DNA of 64,000 nucleotides from Camellia lanceoleosa (taxonomy: Eukaryota; Streptophyta; Magnoliopsida; Ericales; Theaceae): assembly GCA_025200525.1 (NCBI GenBank), contig CM045763.1, positions 153,022,246-153,086,245 of the forward strand, given 5' to 3'. Below the pieces are notes generated by a model, which saw only the letters and a program-made list of their open reading frames with translations, made no database searches and was not told the origin of the DNA. Each line of letters starts with the position of its first letter. Within the stretch, counting starts at the first letter, position 1. The position numbers were made by a program, and so were the translations under genes. Positions 46,853 through 57,433 of the stretch are shown here, piece after piece.

Positions 46853-48091
46853 CATGTATTTTCTTTAAATCATTCAAAATTGATGTTTATAGACTTAAAA
46901 AATTAGATCAAATTTCGATGACATTGGAATATTAACAGTAAGCCAGTGATTATAGCAGAAGAGCGGCAATCACAGTAACAGGGTTCCTATAAAGTACAGC
47001 ACCAAATAATCCAGAAACTAAAACAAGGGTAAAGGAATCCATCTCGCAAGTATATTTTAATTAATAAACACCGTAGAAAGTATATTTTTTTTTAAAATTC
47101 TATTCGGCAACTAGAGATAAGTTCTGAGGCCTCTTAAGATAAAGCATATATAACCAATCACAGCCGCTAAATTGGACACTAAGAAGTCACAAATTATAAT
47201 CAGCTGTCCAAACAACTGGGATTAGCCTAGCCCAGTGGCTAGAAACCCGTGTAGTTCACTACAAAGTCATGAGTTCAACTCCACCTCCCCCCACCCAATG
47301 TACCAAAAACAAAAATAAAAATCTCTAAAAGAAGGGAAGTGTTTGGATGTGCAAGGTACATACCATATGCACTTGCGTAAGTTCTCACAAATATATATAA
47401 GTTGCCACACAAAATCGTGTAAGTTCTCACAAATATACGTAAGTTGATTTCTCAAATTTTTATGAGCTATCTTACATTAATATGTTTGTGGAAATGTGCG
47501 CAATTTTGTAAAGTAACTTATGTATATTTATGAGAACTTACGCAAGTGCATATGGTATGCACTTGCACTCTTAAGAATTGCCCCTAAAAGAAATCACCCT
47601 AAATTCACCCACAGTGGTGTGGTAGGGTTGAGTCATAGTTGGTTGACTCTAAACAAATCAATAACTTACATGCAACGGTTCACGCTATTGGTATAAATTT
47701 AGGGTTGATGTTTTAGGGGTCTCAATCATTTAAAAAAAAAAATCCTTCCCAACAATCCAAGCATACCACAAATTGACATTAAATAAAACTCAATAGAGAA
47801 CTATAGAAATAGTAAACAAATCCCAAAACAGTTAGCTCAAAACAAAGAAGAGATGCAAAATTCAAATCTGAAAACACTTGGGAGACCAATAAATTTGCAC
47901 CAAAAAAAAAAAAATCTACAATAATGAGAATGAAGAGAGAGTGAACCTGAATCAGGGTAGGTAAGATTGAAAGCCAAATTGAAGGGAAATTGAGCAAATT
48001 TGAGGTAAATGTAAACAGGCAAACATGAAGGGCAAGCTGTGGGGAGACCGAAACATGATTTTCTCGCAACAAGAGTCACCTCTTCATCCAT
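39847..48091 (-). CDS. MTX: Plant metaxin (mitochondrial outer-membrane import protein), 6 exons
   Basis: Metaxin works with the outer-membrane sorting machinery that imports beta-barrel and other precursors into mitochondria. Exons in gene order on the minus strand: 48091-47947, 44332-43998, 43848-43772, 43641-43581, 42625-42475, 40031-39847; 954 nt, 317 aa, phases consistent, GT-AG introns. Start ATG 48091-48089 gives the family N-terminus, with C-F-G-L-P-T-A-C-P-S-C-L-P then Y-I-Y-L-K, a thioredoxin/GST-N-like domain. Exon 2 has V-A-Y-N-N-E and S-D-L-P-W-P-I-G; exons 3-5 form the GST-C-like domain (Y-G-A-L-S-T-R-L-G, H-S-N-L-V). A lysine-rich stretch, one TM segment (about 281-299) and an acidic tail follow, as in tail-anchored metaxin. 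An in-frame upstream ATG (48103-48101) also exists. Confidence 0.93.
40775..41231. mobile_element. Candidate MITE, 457 bp, pyrimidine/purine-biased
   Basis: Ends TTTACACTCTGTTTGG and (reverse complement) TTTACATTTTGTTTGG match at 13 of 16. The interior repeats GGAGAGAAA on the left and TTTCTCTCC on the right, so the whole element could fold back. No unambiguous TSD. Confidence 0.6.
41410..41738. mobile_element. Mutator-type MITE, 329 bp
   Basis: Long terminal inverted repeats (about 45-50 bp) beginning GGGTAAATTACACTCACC on the left and GCCTAAATTACACTCATC on the right (reverse complement). A 9-bp TSD, TCGTTTTTT (41401-41409) and TTGTTTTTT (41739-41747), matches at 8 of 9. Long TIRs with a 9-bp TSD are the Mutator signature. 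Confidence 0.85.
42626..43580 (-). other. Metaxin intron 4
   Basis: 955 bp, unremarkable AT-rich sequence. Confidence 0.8.
44776..44794. repeat. Poly-C run (19)
   Basis: Uninterrupted run of 19 C in metaxin intron 1; on the transcribed (minus) strand it is G19. Confidence 0.95.
46385..46520 (+). mobile_element. Possible tRNA-derived SINE
   Basis: A box-B-like GGGTTCAAATCTG (46436-46448) lies about 40 bp after a box-A-like AATTCAATGGTTAAAA. A short unrelated body follows. No clear 3' tail or TSD; low support. Confidence 0.35.
46821..46846. repeat. (CA)n microsatellite
   Basis: About 12 CA units in metaxin intron 1. Confidence 0.95.
47222..47305 (+). mobile_element. Possible tRNA-derived SINE head
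   Basis: TAGCCTAGCCCAGTGGCTAG resembles box A, and GAGTTCAACTCC, about 35 bp later, resembles box B. This spacing fits RNA polymerase III promoters of SINEs. The body stops at the MITE TSD region near 47325, so it may be truncated. Confidence 0.45.
47334..47583. mobile_element. Mutator-type MITE, 250 bp, perfect 9-bp TSD
   Basis: TSD CTAAAAGAA at 47325-47333 and 47584-47592. Ends begin GGGAAGTGTTTGG and (reverse complement) GGGCAATTCTTAAG. The next 45 bp match closely (for example ACCATATGCACTTGCGTAAG). A partial inner repeat of GTAAGTTCTCACAAATATA occurs twice on the left arm. Confidence 0.92.
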
Positions 48092-48101
48092 ATGTATGCG
48101 C

Positions 48102-48158
<57 letters not shown>

Positions 48159-48160
48159 TG
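48092..48160 (-). promoter_or_regulatory. Metaxin 5' leader with TA and CT microsatellites
   Basis: Read on the minus strand: a CT run with one interruption (48119-48157), then a TA run (48104-48118), then the alternative ATG (48103) and the chosen ATG (48091). The frame is open through the repeats, so repeat length could alter an N-terminal extension if translation starts further upstream. Confidence 0.6.
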
Positions 48161-48757
48161 TATATGTATATGTATATATGTATGAGTATGAATTGCTTTA
48201 TATAATGAGGGTTTTGTTACACTGGTTTTGAAATGGTGAAGAAGAAGAATGAGAAGCAATCATAATATGATTTTACTTTGACAAAGGGAAGACGCATAGT
48301 AAACCCTACGGGTTTTTTCCTGAAACAGTGTCGTGGCAAGCTGACGGTTTCTTGGGAAATTAACTAATGACATGGTGGTGATTTCGGTAACGTTACATGT
48401 CTATTAATTAGTGTTATGATATTATTATTAGTAATGTTAAGGATTATGAAAAATATATTATAAATATTATTATGAAAGATTTTTAATTTTTAAATTACTC
48501 ATATAATAAAATACTACACACTAATTAAGGTTAAGTTTGACATCTACTAAGGCCTGATTTTGCTTATATTATATAAGTCAAAAAGTCAAAGAATTACTTC
48601 AAAATTCAAAAAGATATCACTATTCAACCAAAAAAAAAAAAAAAAAATTTTCAACAAAAAGTGACCACCGAAGTGACCACTGTGCAGCTGCTGTGCTGCG
48701 GCAGTGGATTAAAGATAAATGATTGGGTGTGGTTTGTACACACATCGCTATTCGTCT
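48161..48757. other. Metaxin upstream region
   Basis: AT-rich with a few GC-richer words (about 48300-48350) and an A-run at 48629-48648. No clear TATA box. No gene. Confidence 0.5.
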
Positions 48758-49053
48758 CATGGGGCCATCACAGGTCCCGTTTTGATAATCTGAATCGTTC
48801 AATGTGTAGAAATCGTCGAGTACTATATGTCTGTAAAAAATCACATTGATCGGATATCGATAACTATATGATCAGATCAGTTATGTACAACAAATAGATG
48901 GTATTATAATTAATGATTGAAAAATAAATAAATCTGATCAGATAGCTATCGATATCCGATTAACGTGATTTTTTATAGGTACATAGTGTTCGACGAATTA
49001 TACACATTGAACGGTTCAGATTATTAAAATGGGACCCGTGATGACCCCCACGG
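48758..49053. mobile_element. Fold-back element with arms of about 120 bp
   Basis: Left arm 48758-48880 and right arm 48933-49053 are inverted copies. Examples are GGTCCCGTTTTGATAATCTG against the reverse of CAGATTATTAAAATGGGACC, and GATCGGATATCGATA against its complement. The loop is about 50 bp and AT-only. No TSD found. It resembles Mutator-like fold-back MITEs. Confidence 0.75.
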
Positions 49054-49239
49054 ACCAAACAAAACCGTGCAGTGCTTTGTACAAAAAATAGCCAATAATT
49101 TCCGACTCCCATTCACATCTTCCGATTTGTACGGCTGTGGGCCACCTATCACTATTCATCTCTTACACATTTTTTTTATACAATTTTTTAATACACATTT
49201 TTCCATAAAAATCTAAAAAGTTAACCTAAATTTTCATAT

Positions 49240-49470
49240 TTTTTTCTCAACTTTTTTAGTCCAAAAAGATAAAAAGTGCACTTTTTTGAACACCCCAAAC
49301 CAGCCCAAATAATATAAAAAGTCAAAAAGTCACTATGCTATTTAAGTCACATCATCTTATTTAAATCACATCACCTCTCTAATATATCATATCAAACCCA
49401 ACGTAAACCCAATCCATATAAGCCAATAAATCAAAAAGTGTACTTTTTTAGAACATCCCAAACCAACCAT
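49240..49470. mobile_element. Overlapping MITE ends, same family as 17783-17973
   Basis: Two termini, ...CACCCCAAACCAGCCC (about 49290-49305) and ...CATCCCAAACCAACCATAA (about 49455-49472), each preceded by an AAGTG or GTACACTTTTTT phrase. They look like right ends of two nested or overlapping MITEs. Left ends were not found. Confidence 0.5.
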
Positions 49471-49472
49471 AA

Positions 49473-50540
49473 GATTAATCAAGGGATGAAAAATCTTCAT
49501 GATGTATTTCATGATATATTTTTTATAATTCCTAACATTACTCTATTATTACTGACTACATTTATTATATAAATTATAAATATTTAAAATAATACAAATG
49601 ATACTCTATTAATACATTAATGTATATATTAATTTATACATATAACATAATTCGGGTGATTTTGGGTTATTAGGGTTTACTTACCTGTCTATGTGTTTGG
49701 TAAAGAATTTTGTAATTTTGTTAGGGCCCTAGCATTGCTTATAACACTTTATTTATGCATTTTAATTCTTCGAATATAATTTTTTTTTTTTTATAGAAAT
49801 GCCTCTTTTAGAGCATCTTTAACGTTGTGGTTGATAAAATTGAAAGCTAAAAATTAAATGTTAAATTTTTTAAGTTGAAAATTTATTTTATAAAAATTAA
49901 GTAATAAATTAAAATAAATTGTTTAATATTGATGGTACAGTATAGTTCGTTCTGGGTGGATGGGTTAGATTGATCCAAGCTCTTTGGGTTCCGATTCAAG
50001 TGGGTGAATCCTCCAGATGACCTGCAAACAAGTTCAACAGGGAACAGGGTAGTCCCCTAATGAACCCTCCGACGAGTAAATTAGTAGAGGAAGCAGGGAG
50101 TACCGAGAGAGAGAGAGAGATGGATATAGAAAAGCTTAACCTTCTTCTTGTCTTCGATTCTTATTTATATCCTTTGGCAATCATTTCACTGTCCCTTGCG
50201 ACGTGTCCACATCGCCGAAAGCATGTACTGTAGCTTATCTTGTTCAGGGTGAGGGGGCGCTATTCCGACGGGGAGGTGTTGTCGTAATAAATACTGTGAT
50301 GGGCTGCATTAATGGTGATGTGTTGTGGCAATAACTCTGCAGATCTTTGTCTGCTGATGTGGCCTGTGTTTCACCTGACATATGTCCGAATATCATTGGC
50401 TCTCCATGCCCAGTTGGCCTCCAGCTGTCCTGAACTTTACCAGCAGGGTTATGTTATGGATCCTAGATAGTGGGCCTGGGGCTTGCTCACTGTGGGTTGT
50501 AGCCTCTGTGGGCCTATCCATGTCAAATATATATAAAATT
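49473..50540. other. Unclassified region, possible TE remnant
   Basis: 49473-49925 is AT-rich with nothing clear. 49930-50530 is GC-richer with many short words found in plant retroelement LTRs (GAACAGGGTAGTCCCC, CCTCCGACGAG) and a GA run (50107-50120). No ends, ORF or TSD could be fixed. Confidence 0.4.
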
Positions 50541-50599
50541 AAATTTTAAATTTATTGTTTTAAATTTTAAATTTTAAATTTGTAATTTGTAATTTTTAT

Positions 50600-51135
50600 A
50601 TTGTAATAGTGGTGGCAGTGCTAATGACAATGGTAGTAGAGATACTAAAATTGTGATTGTGATTGTGACAATGCTGGAGTGTAATGCAATGGTGGTAAAA
50701 TGGAATGGTGGTAGTATAATGGTGGTGGTGATTGTAGTGATGGAATGATGGTGGTAATTATGACAGTGGTAACAATGTGTATGTAGGTGAAGGGTAGTTA
50801 TAATGGTGGTGGAGAGGTAGTCCTAATAATAATGGCAACTGTGGTAATAGTAATGAAATAATAATACTATAATATCTATGCAACGATGACAATGGTGATA
50901 GAGGTTGTAGTAGCGATAGTGGCGGTGGTGGTGGGGAGGAGTGGTAACAATAGATGATGTAGTGGTGGCAGTGATAATAATGGTAGGAGTAGTGGCGATG
51001 CACCATCAATGTTAGTGGGAAGGAGATGGCAATGACAATAGCTACAATGGTAACGTGACGATGGTAATGGTAGTAATAGTTGTATTGGTGGCATGTTGAT
51101 GGTAATAGTGGTGGTAGTGAGGTTATAACCATGTA
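50600..51135 (+). repeat. ATGGTGGT-rich degenerate simple repeat
   Basis: About 530 bp made almost only of GTGGTAG, AATGGTGG, TAATAATGG and GACAATGG words, T-, G- and A-rich with few C on this strand. The minus-strand ORF over it (50758-51144; His, Tyr, Leu, Pro-rich) is a consequence of composition. Confidence 0.8.
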
Positions 51136-51557
51136 TGTCAACATATATGTATAAGTATTTTATAATTCAGTCAAAATTAAGAAGGTTTTTTATAACTTAA
51201 AATTTTCTTAATTTTTAGTCTATGTTTTAATAATCACTTAAATTTTTAAATGATATCCATTATGTGTTACCAAATATATTTAATTAATTTTCACTTAATA
51301 TATTCAATTTTAAGTGTAAATTAGGTTATAAAACACCACTTAATTCTTAAATTTTTTTTTATTATCAAATTTTTAAATTTGATGAAAAGTGCTCAAAAAT
51401 TATCTTCAATTCATTCATCAAAATATTCTCGCTTTAGTTTTTGAAAAGTATTTTGAGCTTTGAGTTGTATTTTGAAAGATAAGTTGTTGAAAAGAGTATT
51501 AAAAATTGAAAATTTGTTTGGTTATAAGGTTTGAAAATAATTTTTGATATGATTTGC

Positions 51558-51559
<2 letters not shown>

Positions 51560-51590
<31 letters not shown>
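51560..51590. repeat. Poly-T run (31)
   Basis: 31 consecutive T just outside the solo LTR (18 bp before its left end). A 3' poly(A) of a retroposed sequence on the minus strand is possible but unproven. Confidence 0.9.
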
Positions 51591-51591
<1 letters not shown>

Positions 51592-52911
51592 TAGTTACAT
51601 AGATGGGTGTAGACGCGCCCTTGGGCCTCTCTTCTACAGTTCGGACTCCCTTTTTGCATTGCGGTTCTAAATCTAAATCAAAGAGTCCAAATCCGACAAA
51701 TCGTTTTGAAGAAAAACAGATTTGAAAAAGTAGTGCCAAACATGGACTGCTTTGCCAGATTACAGAGTCGCCACCTAAATATTTTAAAATGGGAAATTTA
51801 GGAAACCCTGACTCGGTGCCGAAGGCCACATGTCCGTCATCACCAAAGTGGTCTTGGCTCGGGAGCTTGGAATGCGATCGGGAAGGTCGACTATGAGCAC
51901 CCCTTCGCTTGGGTCCAAAGACCGGCCTCTACTAACCGTGATATCCGTTTTTGAAAACATTACATGCTCTTATTCCAATTATTAGCCTAGAATTACTATG
52001 TTATGCGCACAGCAAACAAGTATAGACTAGATCGCCTAATTTGGAAATAAACATTGCATATCCGTTTGTTTTGAAAATGCTTTGTAATTTGCTACTCGTA
52101 AGTAGGCTAAAACACGGATTTCAATGAGTTTTCCCAACTCAAGCAATCCAACCTCCACCCACAGGCATTCAAACAGTTTATCTCACATAAGCACTTAGCC
52201 GCATGGTAAGCATATTGTCATGGCAACATTCACACGCATGTGGTATGCTAAAGCGTAAAATACTTATATCGTATTCCGTGCCAAAACAATAAACTAGTTA
52301 GCAAACATGCATGTCCCTAGGTCATGTTAAGTGGCTAATGCAACACAGGCAAGGATGCAATTTAGAGTAGGCTCGGCTAACCCTAAAGATGGCATGTGGA
52401 ATGCATTTTATTCGATGCACGTATTCAATTTGGAATTGAAAATACAATGCAGTTTGTATGATGTACCGAGCCCGATGCATGTCAACAAATGCATGGATGC
52501 ACGCATGCATAGCATAAGGTATGCTAAAATAAATGTGCCCTAATACTAACCATTAAAAGCAGGTAAGTAAAAGGGAGAAAGAAATGGGGGTTGGAAGACA
52601 TACACACACTCACACACCCTTATTACAAATATGCCCTCCCTCAGAGGGACCAAAATAATAATACAGTCCGAAGAATAAATGAATAAATTATTACAAAATT
52701 CTAATTATCAAATTAAATCAAATGTAAAAGGAAGGGGGCCTCAGCCTCCGCCTCGGGATGCGCGAATGATGTATGCTTCAGTCCGACTTGCCCAGAAATC
52801 CGCACCATGCCACTGTTGCCTCTGTTTCCTTTGTCACCGCTTCTCCGAAAATTGCAAAAGTCACAGAACAGGCTCCACGAATCTTAAGGATCATCACCTT
52901 TGGATAGAATG

Positions 52912-53003
52912 TCCATCGGCCGTGTATAAAGTCCACCGGCTGGAAATGAAGCTATCGGCAATAAATACATTGCCGGTCGGCACTCGATACTGCCGGTCGG
53001 CAC
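52912..53003 (-). repeat. CCGG near-palindrome cluster in the inverted LTR
   Basis: CATCGGCCG, CACCGGCTGG, ATCGGCAAT and two copies of TGCCGGTCGGCAC (52971-52983 and 52991-53003), 20 bp apart. Counterpart of 11985-12110. Confidence 0.8.
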
Positions 53004-54590
53004 AAAATTCTGCGAGAAGGTTTTTGACAACAACAATGGAACCCAAAGGTGCAAGGCATAGAATTTCTAGGCAAATGTATGCATGGACACACTCCCTATC
53101 ATGTAATGGACTCAAGGGAGCATGGCCCTCGACCCCCGGGCCATCAATCATGCATTTCAATGCATGATAGCCCGAAAGCCAAGTTAGCAACTTTGATATC
53201 AAATGAAACACAAGCACAAAACAAATCCAAGGGCCCCCAACCCCTATCATGATTGGTCAAGAGGCAAGGGATGCATGCTCAATGAAATGCAACCTAAGCA
53301 TGGCGGCTAAGTATGCAATATGAACATGCAAATGAGCAATGTATGCTAGGCCCGCAACCTAAACATGTAAACAAACATGGAATGCAACAACATGCAACGA
53401 TGGGCTTAAACTAACATGGGTAACTCGCAAGCATGCCAAAATCAGCGGCCATAATCATGGAAATGAAGGCACAAAATGCACACACACATGCACGCAATCA
53501 TGGTCCAACACCTTAAACATAAACAAGGCAACTCTTAAGCATACTTAAAGAGGCTAAGTATGGACGTATAGCATGCAACGTAAGCTCTGAAATCATGTTA
53601 TAGGAGGTTCCAAACCAACTAAATAAATCAACAAAGCATGCAACAATGCTCACACATCCACATACTTGAAGCATACAAGCCACAAAATGCAAAGAGGCTA
53701 TATAATGCATGCTAGGATCGACTCAAACAATTTAAGACAGACCTAAAGCATGGAAAAATAAGTACAAAAGCTTCACAAATCTAAGCCTAAAACATGCTCG
53801 AACAAAGGCTAACAACCTAAGGCATATTAAGGCAATTACAAGGCATCACATGGTAGGTATGCTAAGCATGGACCAAACTGAAAAATACCCTTCTACAATA
53901 CTGATGAGGGACCAAAAATATGACTACCCACAGTAGATGACAAGCCCCAAATCAATATACAAACATGCTCAAAATGCAATGCAAGATTAAGGCCCACAAA
54001 GGGGTATAACATGAAGTACCAAAAGGGTGCACCAAACAGCCAAAGACCCTTCATGAGACATGTAGAGGGGGGTAAAATAAGACACTTTTCAGGCCTGTCG
54101 AAGGCCCAAAAACAGAAGCATGGCAGGCTAAAGAAACATGCAAAAAAAAAATAGGGACCAAAGAGGGTATTGAAGTTAGTCATGCATGGAGGTCCCAAAC
54201 AATGTTGAGCCCTTCTTCAATGTTGAAGAAGGGCTCAAAATAAGCCTCTTTGTAGTTTACATCGAAGCTCAAAAATACATGCAACTATGGCTTAGATATG
54301 AACCAAGAAAATGCTAGTTTTGGGGAAAAATGTGCTTACCCTTGTAGACCAACAAACCAGCACCTCTTGGACCAAGTTTTGGTGCTTCTAAGCTCTGCAA
54401 ATGACCTTCCAAATTCTGGAAATGGAAGTGGTGGTGTTGTGCTATGGGTTGGTGAAGGAATGGCCCAAGAACAAGGGTGTTTGGAGGTTGAATGAGAGAG
54501 ATATAGTGAGAGATTGAGGGATATATGTATCTATATCTCTGGTTTTTTTGCTTAAGAATCTCTAACCCTCCACAATGGAGGAGGAGTGCT

Positions 54591-54599
54591 CCTTAAATA
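54591..54599 (-). promoter_or_regulatory. TATA-like box of the inverted LTR
   Basis: The minus strand reads TATTTAAGG followed by AGCACTCC and GGAGGGTTAGAG. Position and downstream words correspond to TATAAGG at 10083 in the other copy. Confidence 0.55.
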
Positions 54600-54861
54600 G
54601 GCAAAGGCAAAGGTTCTTGGCTTCTCCAAGAAGCCAAATGAAAGGGGCAAAGGGTGCAAAGGGTTTGTGGCTTCTAGAGGAAGCTAAAGCAAGCTTCTCC
54701 AAGAAGCTTGGCCAAGGGTTCAACCTCTTAGAGGGAAAAAAGGGGTCAAAGGTGCAAAAATGGCTCAAAATAGCAACATATATGCACGGGGGAGTGTGCT
54801 GGTGCATTCCAACTAGCACAACTGGGATGCACCAGGCTTGGAGGGTGCAAAGGGTTCAAAC

Positions 54862-54952
54862 CGGCCAGAAAAATTGGTCGTCGGCCAAAATAAAGTGCCG
54901 GTCGGCACTATTTTCTGCCGGTCGGCTAAATAGAGTGCCGATAGGTGATTCT
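54862..54952 (-). repeat. CCGG near-palindrome cluster upstream of the TATA box
   Basis: ACCGGCCAG, GTCGGCC, GTGCCGGTCGGCAC (54895-54908), CTGCCGGTCGGC and GTGCCGATAGG. It lies 260-350 bp upstream of the TATA-like box in LTR direction. Counterpart of 9868-9966. Confidence 0.8.
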
Positions 54953-55820
54953 TAGGTCAAAAAATGGCCGGTGGGTATGCAAATTGAAGCCCCGGAAGTT
55001 AAATTTCCAATGACGCAAACCTTGCATCAAAATTCCTCCTGTGCAAAAAGTTATGCCCTTTTTGGTGAAGCCGCGCAGACTCGATCCAACCGGGATGATG
55101 CCCAGCTTCAACCAATCATATCTCCTCCACCCTGACTTGGCTCTAGGAGATTCTTGAGTGAAAAATGAAGCCCCGGAAGTCTTCTTTCCAATGGTTATGG
55201 CCTCATGGCTTAACTCCAAGTGCATAGGTAGATAAGCTTGATTTAGCGATGACTGCTCGTCTTTCTCCCACCTGGATTCATCCTGAACTTCTTCTCCAAC
55301 TCGTTTTCTCCCCTCTTCTCCTCTTCTCTTCAACTTCAAACCCTAAAGTAAGGTGTTTTGAAAGATTTTTCAAAGATTTCATCTCTCTTTCATTCATCCC
55401 CACTTTGTCCTTGCTCGGTTTACCGAAAAGCGCACTATTTACCGAAATGCGAGCGTCGGAACATCGTGAGAATTTTATTTCAAAAATGTTTTGAAAGAGA
55501 GGGTTTTAAGGTCTAAAAACCATCCAAAATAGCTTTGATTCAAAAATGGGGTATGAAGTTGAGATTCGCCTCTCTCCTTGCCGAAGAAACTGAACCTGTG
55601 CCTTGCACACCTTTCTCCAACAAGTAAACCATCAGTACTGTCCAAGTCTTGTGGGCGGTCAAAAATGGGGTGTCTATAATGGGTCTAAGAAAAAATTTGA
55701 TTTATTGATGTGCAAAATATGAGATAATAGAGAAGTTATTGGTTGGTCCAATGCAGTGCCACACGATGCTTCACATACATTGTGATTAATGGAGGGGGTG
55801 AAGTCTACGATTTTGTATTG

Positions 55821-56101
55821 AGTGATTGGGAAACATGAAAAGATAAGGTGATTTGTGATTACCCAGGGGTATAGCTATGTGGTCTTCTTAGACCAATTAA
55901 TAATTTTTCAAAAGGATGACATAGGAGAGAAGATAGAGAAAAAGTGATTGATTGATTGTATTAAGTGATTGGGAAACATGAAAGGACATGATAATTTGTG
56001 ATTGACTAGGGGGTATAGCCATGTGGTGTCCTTGGACCAACTAATAATTTTTCAAAAGGATGACACAGGAGAGAGGATAGAAAAAAAGTGATTCATTGAT
56101 T
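55821..56101 (+). repeat. Tandem duplication, 143-bp period
   Basis: Units at 55821-55963 and 55964-56101 both begin AGTGATTGGGAAACATGAAA and share ATAATTTTTCAAAAGGATGA. They differ by scattered substitutions. No coding capacity. Confidence 0.92.
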
Positions 56102-56373
56102 TCTTAATATATATAAAAAAAAAAAAAAAAGCAAAAACAAACAAACAAACAAACAAAGAGGAGAGATGAAAGAGAAAAAAAAATTAAAAAGAATTTTAAA
56201 AATTTGTTACCCAAACATATTTTTAATTGTTTGATCTAAATATTAATTTAAAAACTAAACCAAACGCTATATTAATTTTGCCAATTTTCTATAATCAATT
56301 AATCAAACTCAATGAGTTAAATACAATCTCGTTTGAGTATGTGAGAAGTATCAGGCTTTCCTTCGATTTATTA

Positions 56374-56617
56374 TGCCTCTGTTTGGGAAGAGGCTTTTTG
56401 GGCTTTTTTTTGACTAAAACAGCCACAAAAGACAAAATAGGCTATTTTAGCCACAACAAACAAAACATTACATCAAACCCATAATTATTACACTTTTCTC
56501 TCATATCAAAAAATCAAAAAGTCAAAAAGTCAAAAAGCTCTTTCCAAACCAAGCTTTTTAGCCCAGGCTAAAATAGCCAAAAAAGCCAAAAAGCCAATCC
56601 ACTTCCCAAACCAAGCC
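56374..56617. mobile_element. MITE with TTTGGGAAG ends
   Basis: Left TGCCTCTGTTTGGGAAG and right (reverse complement) GGCTTGGTTTGGGAAG. Interior of GGCTATTTTAGCC and AAAAAGTCAAAAAG words, as in the MITE at 62014-62241. Flanks TTA (left) and TAA (right) do not match, so the TSD is unresolved; a second MITE end near 56543 suggests nesting. Confidence 0.6.
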
Positions 56618-57164
56618 TAAATGATGGATAAACCAGCAAGTAGGGTCTTTCCTGTAAATAAGCTTCGTTTGGCCATTCTAATTGGAACTAAAAAAATATA
56701 AAAAAATAAAATAGACTAAATAAATTAATAAGATAAAAAAATATCACATTTAAATTATAGGGAGATTTACCAATAAATCCCAAAATTTGAACTTATGAAC
56801 CAATTAGTCCCATTTTTATTCTATTAAACCGTTTAGTCCCATTTAATTGTGAGGGACGTAATTACCCTCATATAATGCAGTTGTCAGGCAGAAATTAGGT
56901 GAGGCATGTGTGTCACTCACGTGCTTGATTAGTGAATGGATGTGTGGTGTGTTGCATATGATACACTGATAGGGTGTCACAGAATGGCAAAGTGCTGTAA
57001 GGGGTTTTTTATTGGGCTGGGTTGGTGTGTTTGGCACGACACACACTGATACGCGGGACACACGCACACAGCATCTCTTCGATCTGAGTTAAGACACACA
57101 CAGTGGGTGGCATGGGCTCTCTCTTTCTCCTATCACACACAGATTGACACATACATTGTGAGGG

Positions 57165-57350
57165 CAGACACACACACACACAGATATATACACACATAGA
57201 TATACACACACAGATACACGCACACACACAGACACAGATACACACACAGATACACACACAGACAGACAAAGATACACACACACACACACAGAGACAAAAA
57301 TACACACACAGATACACACATACATTGTGAGGGGCAGACACACACACACA
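57165..57350 (+). repeat. CA-rich compound microsatellite inside the Pack-MULE
   Basis: Runs of CACACACA with interspersed GATACA, GACAGACA and TATACA. A 29-bp phrase around ACATACATTGTGAGGG and the CA tract occurs at 57150-57180 and again at 57317-57349, a direct duplication. Confidence 0.9.
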
Positions 57351-57433
57351 GATCAGATCAGATCTTCCTGAGCTGCCGGTTGCTGATCGATCAGATCTTC
57401 TTGAGCCGGTTAAATGCGCCCGTCCGAGCCTCC

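Larger units (their letters stand above)
44333..47946 (-). other. Metaxin intron 1
   Basis: 3.6 kb. Holds a run of 19 C (44776-44794), an ATTAAGC or TGATTAA-rich patch (45670-45800), a (CA) microsatellite, two possible SINEs and a Mutator-type MITE. No coding relic seen. Confidence 0.8.
51608..55678 (-). mobile_element. Second solo LTR, Tat/Ogre-like, inverted, 4,071 bp
   Basis: On the minus strand it starts TATAGACACCCCATTTTTGA (first G changed to A) and ends GGGCGCGTCTACA. A perfect 5-bp TSD, ATGGG, lies at 51603-51607 and 55679-55683. The last 2 kb in LTR direction align by eye with 9645-13379, including the GGTGGCGACTC word, the CATG-rich zone and both CCGG clusters. The first part is diverged apart from the first 40 bp. 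No internal region is present. ORFs in it (for example 52679-53167 and 54575-54955) look like chance. Confidence 0.9.

Noticed and set aside
50758..51144. 128-aa minus-strand His/Tyr/Pro-rich ORF
   Set aside because: Translation of an ATGGTGGT-rich simple repeat; no start context or homology.
52679..53167. 162-aa ORF in the inverted LTR
   Set aside because: Not conserved in the related LTR at 9.6-13.4 kb, and the region is U3/R-like repeat DNA.
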